NCBI RefSeq assembly: GCF_002994635.1
Contig: NZ_PVNL01000002.1
Location: forward strand, 30,829 to 94,828
Length of the DNA: 64,000 nucleotides
Direction of reading: 5' to 3'
From: Enhygromyxa salina
GTDB taxonomy: Bacteria; Myxococcota_A; Polyangia; Nannocystales; Nannocystaceae
The notes below the pieces were generated by a model, which saw nothing but the letters and a program-made list of their open reading frames with translations, was not told where the DNA came from and searched no databases. Both the position numbers and the translations under genes were made by a program. Shown in pieces: positions 55,027-63,601 of this stretch. Positions within the stretch are counted from its first letter, which is position 1; each line of letters begins with the position of its first letter.

Positions 55027-55123
55027 GGCGACACGGCTCGATCACTTCGCGTTGCGGCATGGGCAGGAGACCGCTCGCGGAGGTATGCTTGGCGCTCAGA
55101 TCCCCGCGTGGCATGCTGCGGCC

Positions 55124-56512
55124 ATGGCAGCCTCCGCTCCCCACGTCTCGGACGACGAGCTCCGCGAGTGGATGAACGCGTGCGACCCGAAGGCCCCGAT
55201 CCCCCCCTCGGATCCCCGCTTCGTCGACTTTTATCGGTTCGCGTTCGAGGGCGAGGAGCTGTCTTTGCGAGGAGAGGACCCGGACGCCGGCCTCGCAACC
55301 TTGGCCGACGCGATCGAGCTGGCCGGGGATACGTCCTGCCAGCTGTTCTCAGGCTTCTCGGGCACGGGAAAGAGCTCCGAGCTCTTGGGGCTGAAGCAGG
55401 AGCTCGAGGCCAAGGGCTACCTGGTTCTGCTCGCAGACGCCTCCGAGTACCTGAACTTGCGTCATCCTCTGACAATCACCGATCTGCTCGTCGTCGTCGC
55501 GGCTGCATTCGGCGACGTCGCCAACGAGCGGATCGGCGCGGATCTGGGCAAGGCTGGCTACCTGCGTCGCGTCCTCGATGTCGTCAGGCAGGACGTCGAG
55601 CTCGATGGCTTGAAGCTCCCCACCGGGATCGGCGACCTCAGGCTCGCGATCAACACCAACCAGCCCTTTTGGACGAAGGCGCGGGAGCGGCTGGCGGTCT
55701 CGATCGGCCGGCTTCGCGCCGACGCCCATGGCTACGTCGAAGAAATCGTCACCAAGCTCCGTGTGCAAGAGCCCGCCGCCCGCGGGGTCGTGTTCATCTT
55801 CGACAGTCTCGAGAAGATCCGTAGCGCTCGGCCCGAAGAGTTCGGCGCGGTGATCCAGAGCATCGTCGAGGTCTTCGTCAACCAAGCCGAGCTCCTGCGG
55901 TTTCCTTGTCACGTGGTGTACACGATGCCGCCCTACGTGCGGCAGCTCGAGCTGGGGACCTTGTATACCCAGGTGAGCGAAGTGCTCCCGGCGATTCGCG
56001 TACACGAGCGGCAGCGCATCACGTTGGCGACAGGCAGCGAGCGCTCGGTGCCCGCGCGCTACGCGCCAGGCATCGAGGCGCTGTGCGAGGTCGTGCGGCG
56101 GCGGATCCCGGTCGAGCGAGTGTTCGGGGACGACGACGCTCTCCTGCGCGAGCTGGTGGCCTACTCGGGCGGGCACGTGCGCCTGCTGCTGACTTTCGTG
56201 CGCGACGCCTTGCTGAAGATCAAGCGGACCGGGCTGCCGATCGCGGCGCTGAGCATCAAGCAGGTCTTGCAGCGTCACCGTGAGGACGCCGAGCGCAACT
56301 TGTGGCGCGAGCGGCTGCCGATCTTGCGGGACGTCCTCGCCCACGGTGAGCTGCCTGGGATGCCGCTAGCACAGCTACCCGTGCTCGCCAGCGTCCTCGA
56401 TGACTACACGGTGCTGTGTTATCGCAACGGGGACGGCTGGTATGATGTCCATCCGCTCGTGCGCGAGAAGCTGCTCGAGCTGCTCGAGCGCGAGGCCGCG
56501 GACGGGGCATGA
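55124..56512 (+). CDS. P-loop ATPase, partner of the NACHT protein
   Basis: A 462-residue ATPase. Walker A is intact (FSGFSGTGKSSELLGLKQEL, lysine present), and Walker B is VVFIFDSLEKI. The stretch from Walker A through YLVLLADASEYLNL matches a family of stand-alone bacterial ATPases usually encoded immediately before a protein with TPR, NACHT or enzyme domains (pattern recalled from comparative genomics; no name claimed). The C-terminal half looks like winged-helix domains. The ATG at 55124 is preferred; an ATG at 55085 overlaps a TATGCT hexamer. It is coupled by an ATGA overlap to the 1222-residue gene. Confidence 0.85.
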   Translation: MAASAPHVSDDELREWMNACDPKAPIPPSDPRFVDFYRFAFEGEELSLRGEDPDAGLATLADAIELAGDTSCQLFSGFSGTGKSSELLGLKQELEAKGYLVLLADASEYLNLRHPLTITDLLVVVAAAFGDVANERIGADLGKAGYLRRVLDVVRQDVELDGLKLPTGIGDLRLAINTNQPFWTKARERLAVSIGRLRADAHGYVEEIVTKLRVQEPAARGVVFIFDSLEKIRSARPEEFGAVIQSIVEVFVNQAELLRFPCHVVYTMPPYVRQLELGTLYTQVSEVLPAIRVHERQRITLATGSERSVPARYAPGIEALCEVVRRRIPVERVFGDDDALLRELVAYSGGHVRLLLTFVRDALLKIKRTGLPIAALSIKQVLQRHREDAERNLWRERLPILRDVLAHGELPGMPLAQLPVLASVLDDYTVLCYRNGDGWYDVHPLVREKLLELLEREAADGA

Positions 56513-59500
56513 GCCGCGCAGACTGGGGCACGAGCGCGCGCGAGGCCGAGGCCTACCTCGCAGATGTATATGCGACCCACACTGGCTTTGAGCTCGTGGT
56601 GGTCACGAGCGCCGAGCAGGACGATCGCGTCGCGCTGCGCAAGCGGCTGCAGCAGCATGGGGCGCGCATTGAGGTTGTCGAACCTTCGCTCGCCGCGGTC
56701 GCCGAGGCGCCGGTCCTCGAGGCGGACCAACCTGGTGGCGCCGTGCGATGGATTGAGCTGAGGGATGACGCGAGCGCGGAGGAGGCCAAGCGTGCGTGGC
56801 GAGAGCTGGCGGTCGCGCTCAACCGTAGCCGCGACCGGCTCCGGTCTCGGCATCGCTACGTGTGGGTGCTCGCGGGGCCGCTGTGGCTGCGGCGGATCAT
56901 GACCGTTCACGCGCAGGACATCTACTCGGGAGCCTTCAAGGCGCCGCACGTGATCGCGCGACGGTGGCCCGAGCTCGGCTGGCTGCACATACCGAGCCTT
57001 CAATTTGACACGAGCGGCGCCTGGACTCGCCTCAGTTCAGTGTTGCTCACGGATCTCGACGGCACGCTAGACCGAGAGATGCTGGACGTCGATGTCGTGT
57101 TCATCAGCGGCGATTTGACCGCGCACGGACAGCCGGCCGAGTTCGAGCAGGTGGATAGCTTCTTGCTTCAGCTGTGCTCACGCCTCGAGCGGCGCAGCGA
57201 CACGCGACCGCTCGTGCTCGCCGTTCCCGGTGATCGAGACATGCAACGCGAGCGGCCGGCGTTCGAGCGCTGGTGCGAGGTGCTGGATGGCTGGAACCAG
57301 CGCTCCGGCTCTGGTAACGGCGCTGGTGACCCGCTCTTGGACGCCAGCATCGTCAGCTCGCTCGAGCTATTGTTCGCCAATTATCTCGACTGGGCGCGAC
57401 GATGGGCTCCGCAGACGGACATGGTGGGGATGAAGCCCAGCGTCGGCCATGTGAGAGATTGGGTCCGCTCGCATCTCCCCGGCGATTGGTCAGTGATCAT
57501 CGAAAAAGATGACTGGCAGGTGGGCATTCAAGGCTTCAACACCGTGTGGGCCAGCCGGGCCGGGGGCACGCTCGGTGGGCGCATTGCTTGCGAACAACTC
57601 GCTGCCGTGTCCCACGAGTCGGCGAGGGAAGTACGAACATGGGCGGGGCTGATTCAAGATCTCTCCTGGGTCACCGGCGCGAGCCCGGAAACATCGCGAC
57701 TACCTCGGAGCAGCCGCTGGGATCTTTGCCTTCACAGCCATGGTTGCGCGCGAAGCTCCGAGGAGCCGAGTCCTATCGCCACCCCATGGCCCGATCGGAT
57801 CATACCCGGACGGCTTTCAGGTTCATTCACCCGCGAGAACTCCGAGGGGATTTCAGGATACTCGGTCGGTCGACTGAACGCCGAGACCGTACGTGTCAAG
57901 TCGAGGTTCTGGGTCACGAGCGGGGCCGAGCAGGACTGGCGCCTCGGGAGCGCGCCGTGGTCGGCCAAGGCTCAGACACCCTGGGGAGCGAAGGCGGCGC
58001 TCGATACCACCAGCGTGAGCTCTGAAGAGATCGAGCGCTACCAGCTCGACATGCTCGAGCGTTCGTTGGGGCAGCCGAAGTCTCTCATCGAGCCGCGCTT
58101 GACCCTTTCGATGCCCGCGTCGGATCGGGAACTTAGCGAGTCGCTATCCGTGCCGGCCGCGTTCGCGCTCCTGCGCGAGCGGGGAGGGCGAGTGCTGAGC
58201 GTGGGCGGCCCGTTTGGCTCGGGGCGCACCTGTCTGCTCGCCTGGGTATGGCGGGAGCTGGTCGCTCATGGTCCTGGTTCCCTGGGGCTGCCCGAGGACA
58301 CCGTGCCCATCTACGTGCCCGTCCAGGGGTTGACAGGGGAACGGCGAGGCCTTGGAGACCTCATCCAGACCATGGTGAGCCGGAGTCGGTTCGCGGATCT
58401 TGGTACGCGCTTGTTTCGGCGTGGACGACTGTTGCTGATGTTCGACGGCCTCGACGAGATCCCAGACCTCCGGGATCACGCCGAAGTGATCGGCTGGATT
58501 GAGGAGATACTCGACGGACTCTCGGATAGCCTGGTGATCGTCACCCACTCGGGCGTACCATCACCGAGCTTCGGAGCGGGGTCCCTCCCGCTTCGGTTGC
58601 CTCCCCTCGACTTCGACCAAATCCGTGCACTCGTACGTCAATGGCATGAGCGAGACGATTCGGGGAGCCCTCGCCCCGACGCGCTGGTCGAGCAGCTCGC
58701 GCTCGCCCCCGATCCAGCGAGTGAACGGTTGGCCGAGTTCGCCCACTCGCCCGGGTGGCTCGCGCTGTTGTGGAAGGAGGTCCTCGCGCATGGCGGGCCC
58801 TTCAGCTACTGGGCCACGATAGATCTCTACCGCGAAGGTCTGCGGGCAGAGCTCGTTGGCTATGCGTTTCTCTCCGAGCGCAAGACCTTCGAGGCGCTCG
58901 CGGCCTGGATCCACGAACAACGGGGTCGTCGTTGGGCGTCGGCGTCCGAGTGGCACGCCGCCATCGAGCAAACACGCGCCAGCTCGGATCACGTCACGAC
59001 CGAGGGGCTTCTAGAACGGGGGCTCATGGCCGGGATGCTGCGGCGCCGCGGTGACCAACTCGGCTTTACCCACGTCGGGATCCAGGAGTACCTCACGGCT
59101 GCGCACCTGCGAGAGCACCACCGCGTCGACGAACTAGCGAAGGTCCTCGTCGAACGCCTCGACGACGGCTGGTGGCGAGAGGTCATCTCAATGGTGCTGA
59201 TGGATGATCCGCAGGATTACCCCCTCGCAACCATTCCCTTCTTGCACGCTTGCGCATCGCATCCGAGCTTCCCCCACTGGGCGGGGTCGCCGATGCTGGA
59301 ACGAATGTTCGATGTGCCCGCCGTCAAAAACGGACTTGTTCGTATCTCCAAGCGCGTCCGCGAACGCCTGCTCCAGCCCGCCTCGATCCCGCCGTCCCGC
59401 ATCGAGGCCCCGCGTGGCGGCGTCGAGCTGTCTCGCGTCCCCGGCGGCCCCTTCACCATGGGCGCCCCGGACTCCGAACCCGGCGGCACGCGCGACGAGC

Positions 59501-60177
59501 GTTCAGTCCACGAACTGACCCTCGACGCCTTCTACATCGCGCGCACTCCCGTGACCAACACCGAATATGGTCGCTATCTTCGGGCCAACCCGGGGACCCC
59601 AACGCCCCGCTTTTGGGACGACCGTCGCTTCAACCAACCCGAGCAGCCCGTCGTCGGGGTGTCCTGGGACGAGGCCAGCGCCTACTGTGACTGGGCTGGC
59701 CTCGCACTCCCGACGGAAGCGCAGTGGGAGCGGGCCTGCCGGGCCGGGACGACGACACGTTTTCACGCCGGTGACAACGAGGCTGATCTCGCCCGGGTCG
59801 GCTGGTACGCCCGGAATGCAGATGGACGTGTTCACGCCGTGCGCACCCGCGACCCCAACGCGCTGGGTCTGTTCGACATGCACGGCAACGTCCGCGAGTG
59901 GTGCCGTGACGACTTTGGCTCGTACGCGAAGATCCCTCGGGTCGGGGACGGACTCCGGCACCCTCCGAGCGAGACCGGCAGTCGAGTCTATCGAGGCGGG
60001 AGCTACCTCGACGGGCCGGCGGAGGCGCGCTCGGCCGCGCGCCGGCCAATCTTGCCGAGCTATCGACTCGACTCCCTCGGCTTTCGTCCAATCGCGCTGG
60101 TGTCGGGGCAAGCTCGCCCTTCCGTTGCGGCCGCGACGGCGGCTTCTCAGTCGACATCGGTGCGCACCTCGACGTGA
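56509..60177 (+). CDS. Phosphoesterase-like-NACHT-FGE-like conflict protein with degenerate active sites
   Basis: A 1222-residue multidomain protein. Residues 1-150 are an alpha/beta domain ending in RHRYVWVLAGPLWLRRIMTV, a module often paired with the upstream type of ATPase. Residues 155-465 resemble calcineurin-like phosphoesterases, but DxH is SLQ (163-165) and GNHD is GDRD (241-244); GD (201-202) and HSH (409-411) remain. Residues 545-720 are NACHT-like: Walker A is GPFGSGRT with Arg for Lys, and Walker B is LLLMFDGLDE (641-650). A helical/winged region follows. Residues 970-1200 are an FGE/SUMF-type C-type-lectin fold (GGPFTMGAPDSE, PTEAQWERACRAG, GNVREWC, LGFRPIAL) lacking the catalytic Cys pair. 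It is probably a sensor of a defence or conflict system. Confidence 0.85.
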   Translation: MSRADWGTSAREAEAYLADVYATHTGFELVVVTSAEQDDRVALRKRLQQHGARIEVVEPSLAAVAEAPVLEADQPGGAVRWIELRDDASAEEAKRAWRELAVALNRSRDRLRSRHRYVWVLAGPLWLRRIMTVHAQDIYSGAFKAPHVIARRWPELGWLHIPSLQFDTSGAWTRLSSVLLTDLDGTLDREMLDVDVVFISGDLTAHGQPAEFEQVDSFLLQLCSRLERRSDTRPLVLAVPGDRDMQRERPAFERWCEVLDGWNQRSGSGNGAGDPLLDASIVSSLELLFANYLDWARRWAPQTDMVGMKPSVGHVRDWVRSHLPGDWSVIIEKDDWQVGIQGFNTVWASRAGGTLGGRIACEQLAAVSHESAREVRTWAGLIQDLSWVTGASPETSRLPRSSRWDLCLHSHGCARSSEEPSPIATPWPDRIIPGRLSGSFTRENSEGISGYSVGRLNAETVRVKSRFWVTSGAEQDWRLGSAPWSAKAQTPWGAKAALDTTSVSSEEIERYQLDMLERSLGQPKSLIEPRLTLSMPASDRELSESLSVPAAFALLRERGGRVLSVGGPFGSGRTCLLAWVWRELVAHGPGSLGLPEDTVPIYVPVQGLTGERRGLGDLIQTMVSRSRFADLGTRLFRRGRLLLMFDGLDEIPDLRDHAEVIGWIEEILDGLSDSLVIVTHSGVPSPSFGAGSLPLRLPPLDFDQIRALVRQWHERDDSGSPRPDALVEQLALAPDPASERLAEFAHSPGWLALLWKEVLAHGGPFSYWATIDLYREGLRAELVGYAFLSERKTFEALAAWIHEQRGRRWASASEWHAAIEQTRASSDHVTTEGLLERGLMAGMLRRRGDQLGFTHVGIQEYLTAAHLREHHRVDELAKVLVERLDDGWWREVISMVLMDDPQDYPLATIPFLHACASHPSFPHWAGSPMLERMFDVPAVKNGLVRISKRVRERLLQPASIPPSRIEAPRGGVELSRVPGGPFTMGAPDSEPGGTRDERSVHELTLDAFYIARTPVTNTEYGRYLRANPGTPTPRFWDDRRFNQPEQPVVGVSWDEASAYCDWAGLALPTEAQWERACRAGTTTRFHAGDNEADLARVGWYARNADGRVHAVRTRDPNALGLFDMHGNVREWCRDDFGSYAKIPRVGDGLRHPPSETGSRVYRGGSYLDGPAEARSAARRPILPSYRLDSLGFRPIALVSGQARPSVAAATAASQSTSVRTST

Positions 60178-60277
60178 AGTGGAGACCGTGTCCGCCAGCA
60201 TGGGTCAGCTCCTGGCCCTGTGGGACCCGCGCGGCCTAATTTGCCGCCACCGCCCAGATCTTCGATGATCACCCCAC

Positions 60278-62893
60278 ATGCCAAGCACCCGCACGCTCGT
60301 CGATGGCGTCCCGCTCCCCAGCGAGGGCGCCGCCGGGCGCCTGACCGACGACCAGATGCTCGAGCACTTCCTCGACTGGACCGCCGAGCAGGGCTTCGAG
60401 CTGTACGGCCACCAGGAGGAGGCCGTGCTCGAGATCATGGCCGGGCGCCACGTCATCCTCAACACCCCGACCGGATCGGGCAAGTCCCTGGTCGCGCTGG
60501 CCATGCACTTTCGGGCGCTGTGCCGGGGCGAGCGGGCCTACTACACCTCGCCGATCAAGGCGTTGGTGTCCGAAAAATTCTTTGATCTGTGTCGCGTGTT
60601 TGGGGCCGAGCGGATCGGCATGCTGACCGGTGACGCCGCCCTCAACCACGACGCCTCGGTCGTGTGCTGCACCGCCGAAGTCCTGGCCAACGTGGCCCTG
60701 CGCGAGGGCAAGCACGCCCGGGTCGACTACGCGGTGCTCGACGAGTTTCACTTCTTCGCCGACCGCGAGCGCGGCATCGCGTGGCAGATCCCGCTGCTCA
60801 CGCTGCCGCAGACCACCTTCATGCTGATGTCGGCCACGCTCGGCGACACGTCGCGCTTCGAGCAAGAGATCGAAGCGCGGACCGAGCGGAGCGTCGCGCT
60901 GGTCAAGTCGGTCGAGCGTCCGGTCCCGCTCGAATTCTCGTACTCGCAGACGCCGATCCACGAGGCGATCGAAGACCTCGCCACCGGCGGCCGCGCGCCC
61001 GTCTACGTCGTGAACTTCACCCAGCGCGAGGCCGCCGAGCTCGCCCAGGCGCTGACCTCGACCAAGCTGATCGATCGTGACCAGCGTGACCGCATCAACG
61101 ACGCGCTCCACGGGTTTCGGTTCGACACGATCTACGGCAAGGACATCCAGCGCTTCATCAAGGCCGGGGTTGGCCTGCACCACGCCGGGTTGCTGCCCAA
61201 GTACCGCTTGCTGGTCGAGAAGCTCGCGCAAGAGGGGCTGCTGCAGGTCATCTGCGGCACCGACACGCTCGGGGTTGGCGTCAACATTCCGCTGCGCACG
61301 GTCCTGTTCACCAAGCTGTGCAAGTACGACGGCGAGGGCACCAAGATCCTCGCGGTCCGCGACTTCAAGCAGATCGCCGGCCGGGCCGGCCGCAAGGGCT
61401 TTGACGATCGCGGCTGGGTGATCGCGCAGGCGCCCGAGCACGTGATCGAGAACCTCAAGCTCGAGGCCAAGGCCCGATCCGGCAGCGCGTCCGGCAAGAA
61501 GCCCAAGAAGTTCGTGCGCAAGAAGCCGCCCGACCGCGGCTATGTCCACTGGGATCAAGACACCTTCACCAAGCTGGTCGACGGCGAGCCCGAGACCTTG
61601 CAGCCGGCGTTTCGCGTCGATCACGGCATGATGCTCAACCTGCTGCAGCGCCCGCAGGCGCTCGCGTGGGGGGACGAGCGGCCCGACGGTGGCTACCGTG
61701 ATCTCCTGCAATTGGTCCTCGACTCGGGCGAGCGTCCGGTCGTGGTCACGCGGCTCAAGCGGGAGTCGGCCCAGCTGTTTCGCGCGCTGCGAGGCGCCGG
61801 GATCGTCGAGCTGCGGCCCCGCGCCTGGGGTGGCCGTGGCCGCAGCGTGATCGTGTCGGAGCAGCTGCAGCGCCACTTCTCGCTGTTGCAGACCCTGGGC
61901 CTGTACCTGGTCGAAGCCCTCGAGCTGCTCGACCCGGAGGACGAGCGCCACGCGCTGCACGTCATGAGCCTGGCCGAGGCGATCCTCGAGAACCCCCGGG
62001 TCCTGCTCATGCGCCAGGAGTCCAAGCTCAAGGGCGACCGCGTGGCCGAGCTCAAGGCCGAGGGCGTCGAGTACGACGCGCGCATGGAAGAGCTCGAGAA
62101 GGTCAGCTACCTCAAGCCCGACGTCGAATTCATCTACGACACCTTCAACCAGTTCGCCGCGAAGCACCCGTGGGTCGGCACCGAGAACATTCGGCCCAAG
62201 TCGATCGCCCGCGACATGTATGAGCGCTACGCGACCTTCAATGACTACGTGAAGGAGTACGGGCTCGCGCGCAGCGAGGGCTTGCTGCTGCGGCACCTGC
62301 ATCAGACCTACAAGACCCTCGAGCAGACTGTGCCCCCGATCCACAAGACCGAGGCCGTCGTCGACGCGATCGCGTGGCTGCGGGCCACGATCGAGCGCGT
62401 CGACTCGAGCCTGGTTCAGGAGTGGGAGCGGATGCTCAGCGGCGCCCACGAGATCGACGCCCGGCTGGCCGCCAAGCTCGAGAAGCTGCGACCCGAAGAG
62501 CTCGACATCTCGCTCGACAAGAAGGAGTTCTACGCGCGGATCCGGGCTGAGCTACACCAGGTCACCCACGCGCTCTCGCGCAGGGACTGGGAAGAGGCGC
62601 TGGCGTCGATCCGCGACCTGCCGGACCTGACGGGGGAGGCCTGGACCGAGGCGCGGCTCGAAGAGGTCATGAACGAGTACTACGCCGAGTATCCCAAGCT
62701 GATCTTCGACCCCCGCGCGCGGCAGACCGACAAGACCCGGATCGAGCAGCAGGCCGACCACCTGTGGGGGGTGCGGCATACGCTGCTGGATCCCGAGGAT
62801 GATGGGTTTTGGTTCATCGACGCCGAGGTGGATCTGCGCGACGATCACTCGCCCGAAGGGCCGGTGGTTCGGGTCCTGCGGATCGGGACTTGA
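60278..62893 (+). CDS. Ski2-like DEAD/DEAH-box helicase with DUF3516-type C-terminus
   Basis: An 871-residue superfamily 2 helicase. Motifs: Q-region GHQEEAV, motif I TPTGSGKS, motif II DEFH (in VLDEFHFF), motif III SAT, motif V GTDTLGVGVNIP and motif VI QIAGRAGRKG. The N-terminal half is Ski2/Mtr4-like. The C-terminal ~400 residues match the DUF3516 arrangement known from actinobacterial helicases, with long helices (EELEKVSYLKPDVEFIYDTF). It is likely to act on structured RNA or DNA. It lies 100 bases after the NACHT gene in the same direction; functional linkage is possible but not shown. Confidence 0.92.
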   Translation: MPSTRTLVDGVPLPSEGAAGRLTDDQMLEHFLDWTAEQGFELYGHQEEAVLEIMAGRHVILNTPTGSGKSLVALAMHFRALCRGERAYYTSPIKALVSEKFFDLCRVFGAERIGMLTGDAALNHDASVVCCTAEVLANVALREGKHARVDYAVLDEFHFFADRERGIAWQIPLLTLPQTTFMLMSATLGDTSRFEQEIEARTERSVALVKSVERPVPLEFSYSQTPIHEAIEDLATGGRAPVYVVNFTQREAAELAQALTSTKLIDRDQRDRINDALHGFRFDTIYGKDIQRFIKAGVGLHHAGLLPKYRLLVEKLAQEGLLQVICGTDTLGVGVNIPLRTVLFTKLCKYDGEGTKILAVRDFKQIAGRAGRKGFDDRGWVIAQAPEHVIENLKLEAKARSGSASGKKPKKFVRKKPPDRGYVHWDQDTFTKLVDGEPETLQPAFRVDHGMMLNLLQRPQALAWGDERPDGGYRDLLQLVLDSGERPVVVTRLKRESAQLFRALRGAGIVELRPRAWGGRGRSVIVSEQLQRHFSLLQTLGLYLVEALELLDPEDERHALHVMSLAEAILENPRVLLMRQESKLKGDRVAELKAEGVEYDARMEELEKVSYLKPDVEFIYDTFNQFAAKHPWVGTENIRPKSIARDMYERYATFNDYVKEYGLARSEGLLLRHLHQTYKTLEQTVPPIHKTEAVVDAIAWLRATIERVDSSLVQEWERMLSGAHEIDARLAAKLEKLRPEELDISLDKKEFYARIRAELHQVTHALSRRDWEEALASIRDLPDLTGEAWTEARLEEVMNEYYAEYPKLIFDPRARQTDKTRIEQQADHLWGVRHTLLDPEDDGFWFIDAEVDLRDDHSPEGPVVRVLRIGT

Positions 62894-62900
62894 GCGCCGC

Positions 62901-63317
62901 TCACGGGCAGTCGGGGTCCTCTGGAAGCGGGCCCAGGCCCTCGCAGCACGCGTCTGCGTAGTTGCAGTCCGAGCCCCAGCAGCAGGCGCAGGCGCCGTCG
63001 CTCGTGTCATCGCCGTCGCCGTCGCCCGTTGTTGGATCGCCGTCGCCGTCGCCCGTTGTTGGATCGCCGTCGCCGTCGCCCGTGGTGGTGTCGTCGCCGT
63101 CGCCCGTGGTGGTGTCGTCGCCGTCGCCGTCGCCGTCGGTGGTGTCGTCGCCGTCGCCATCGCCGGTAGTCGTGGCGCCATCGCTCGAGGTCGAGTCGTC
63201 ACTGTCACCGTCGCCGGTCGTGGGTTCGGTGTCCACGTTGTCTCCCGGATCGCAGCCAACCTCCGCGGTCAGGCCGCCCACCAGCACCAGGACATTGAAG
63301 AGCTTGCGCATGTTCAT
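62901..63317 (-). CDS. Asp-Gly/Thr-repeat lipoprotein with short Cys-rich C-terminus
   Basis: A 138-residue predicted lipoprotein. The signal begins at ATG 63317 (MNMRKLFNVLVLVGGL, lipobox AEVGC). About 75 residues of GDGDGD(D/P)TT-type repeats follow, then 32 residues with seven Cys (CACCWGSDCNYADACC). It is nearly all linker plus a tiny disulphide-rich tip. It is convergent with the helicase gene, with only 7 bases between stops. It is the fourth lipoprotein of this design in the window. Function is unknown. Confidence 0.75.
   Translation of the reverse strand: MNMRKLFNVLVLVGGLTAEVGCDPGDNVDTEPTTGDGDSDDSTSSDGATTTGDGDGDDTTDGDGDGDDTTTGDGDDTTTGDGDGDPTTGDGDGDPTTGDGDGDDTSDGACACCWGSDCNYADACCEGLGPLPEDPDCP
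63012..63225 (-). repeat. Asp-Gly-Thr coding repeat
   Basis: Tandem units based on GGCGACGGCGAC with ACC/ACA insertions. Two adjacent copies, in the 63024-63088 region, are nearly identical over about 30 bases, pointing to recent duplication. Confidence 0.75.
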
Positions 63318-63601
63318 GCTGGTACTGTGCGCGTGAACGGGTGCTGCGACAATCAGTATGGTCGAGACGACACCGTGTGGCCCAGGTTTATAATAATACA
63401 CGCCGCGCTGCCGGCACATCCAAGGCCGACAGCAGGGGCGAGCTCGATCCCGTCGTCGACTCGGCGACCCGGCCGGACATCGTTGCGAGGGCGGCCCGGC
63501 AGCGGGCCAGTGGCCCGCCGGCGGGCCACAAAAATTCACGCCTCGCCCAACATCATTGGCGAATCGCTGTGGCACGTCGCTTGCCTTGGTGATGCGTCAC
63601 G
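63318..63601. other. Divergent intergenic region
   Basis: About 280 bases between the divergent lipoprotein gene and the PD-(D/E)XK-like gene. An AT-rich patch (TTTATAATAATACA, 63387-63400) stands out and could hold promoter elements for the minus-strand gene, but no convincing -35/-10 pair was found. No repeats or insertion-sequence ends were recognised. Confidence 0.4.

Noticed and set aside
59900..60120. Possible diversity-generating retroelement variable region at the FGE-like C-terminus
   Set aside because: C-type-lectin folds are typical targets, but this stretch has no cluster of AAC/AAT-type codons. I also found no second near-copy or reverse transcriptase in the window.
60269..62449. 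726-codon antisense frame over the helicase gene
   Set aside because: Same antisense artefact; the helicase motifs are on the plus strand.
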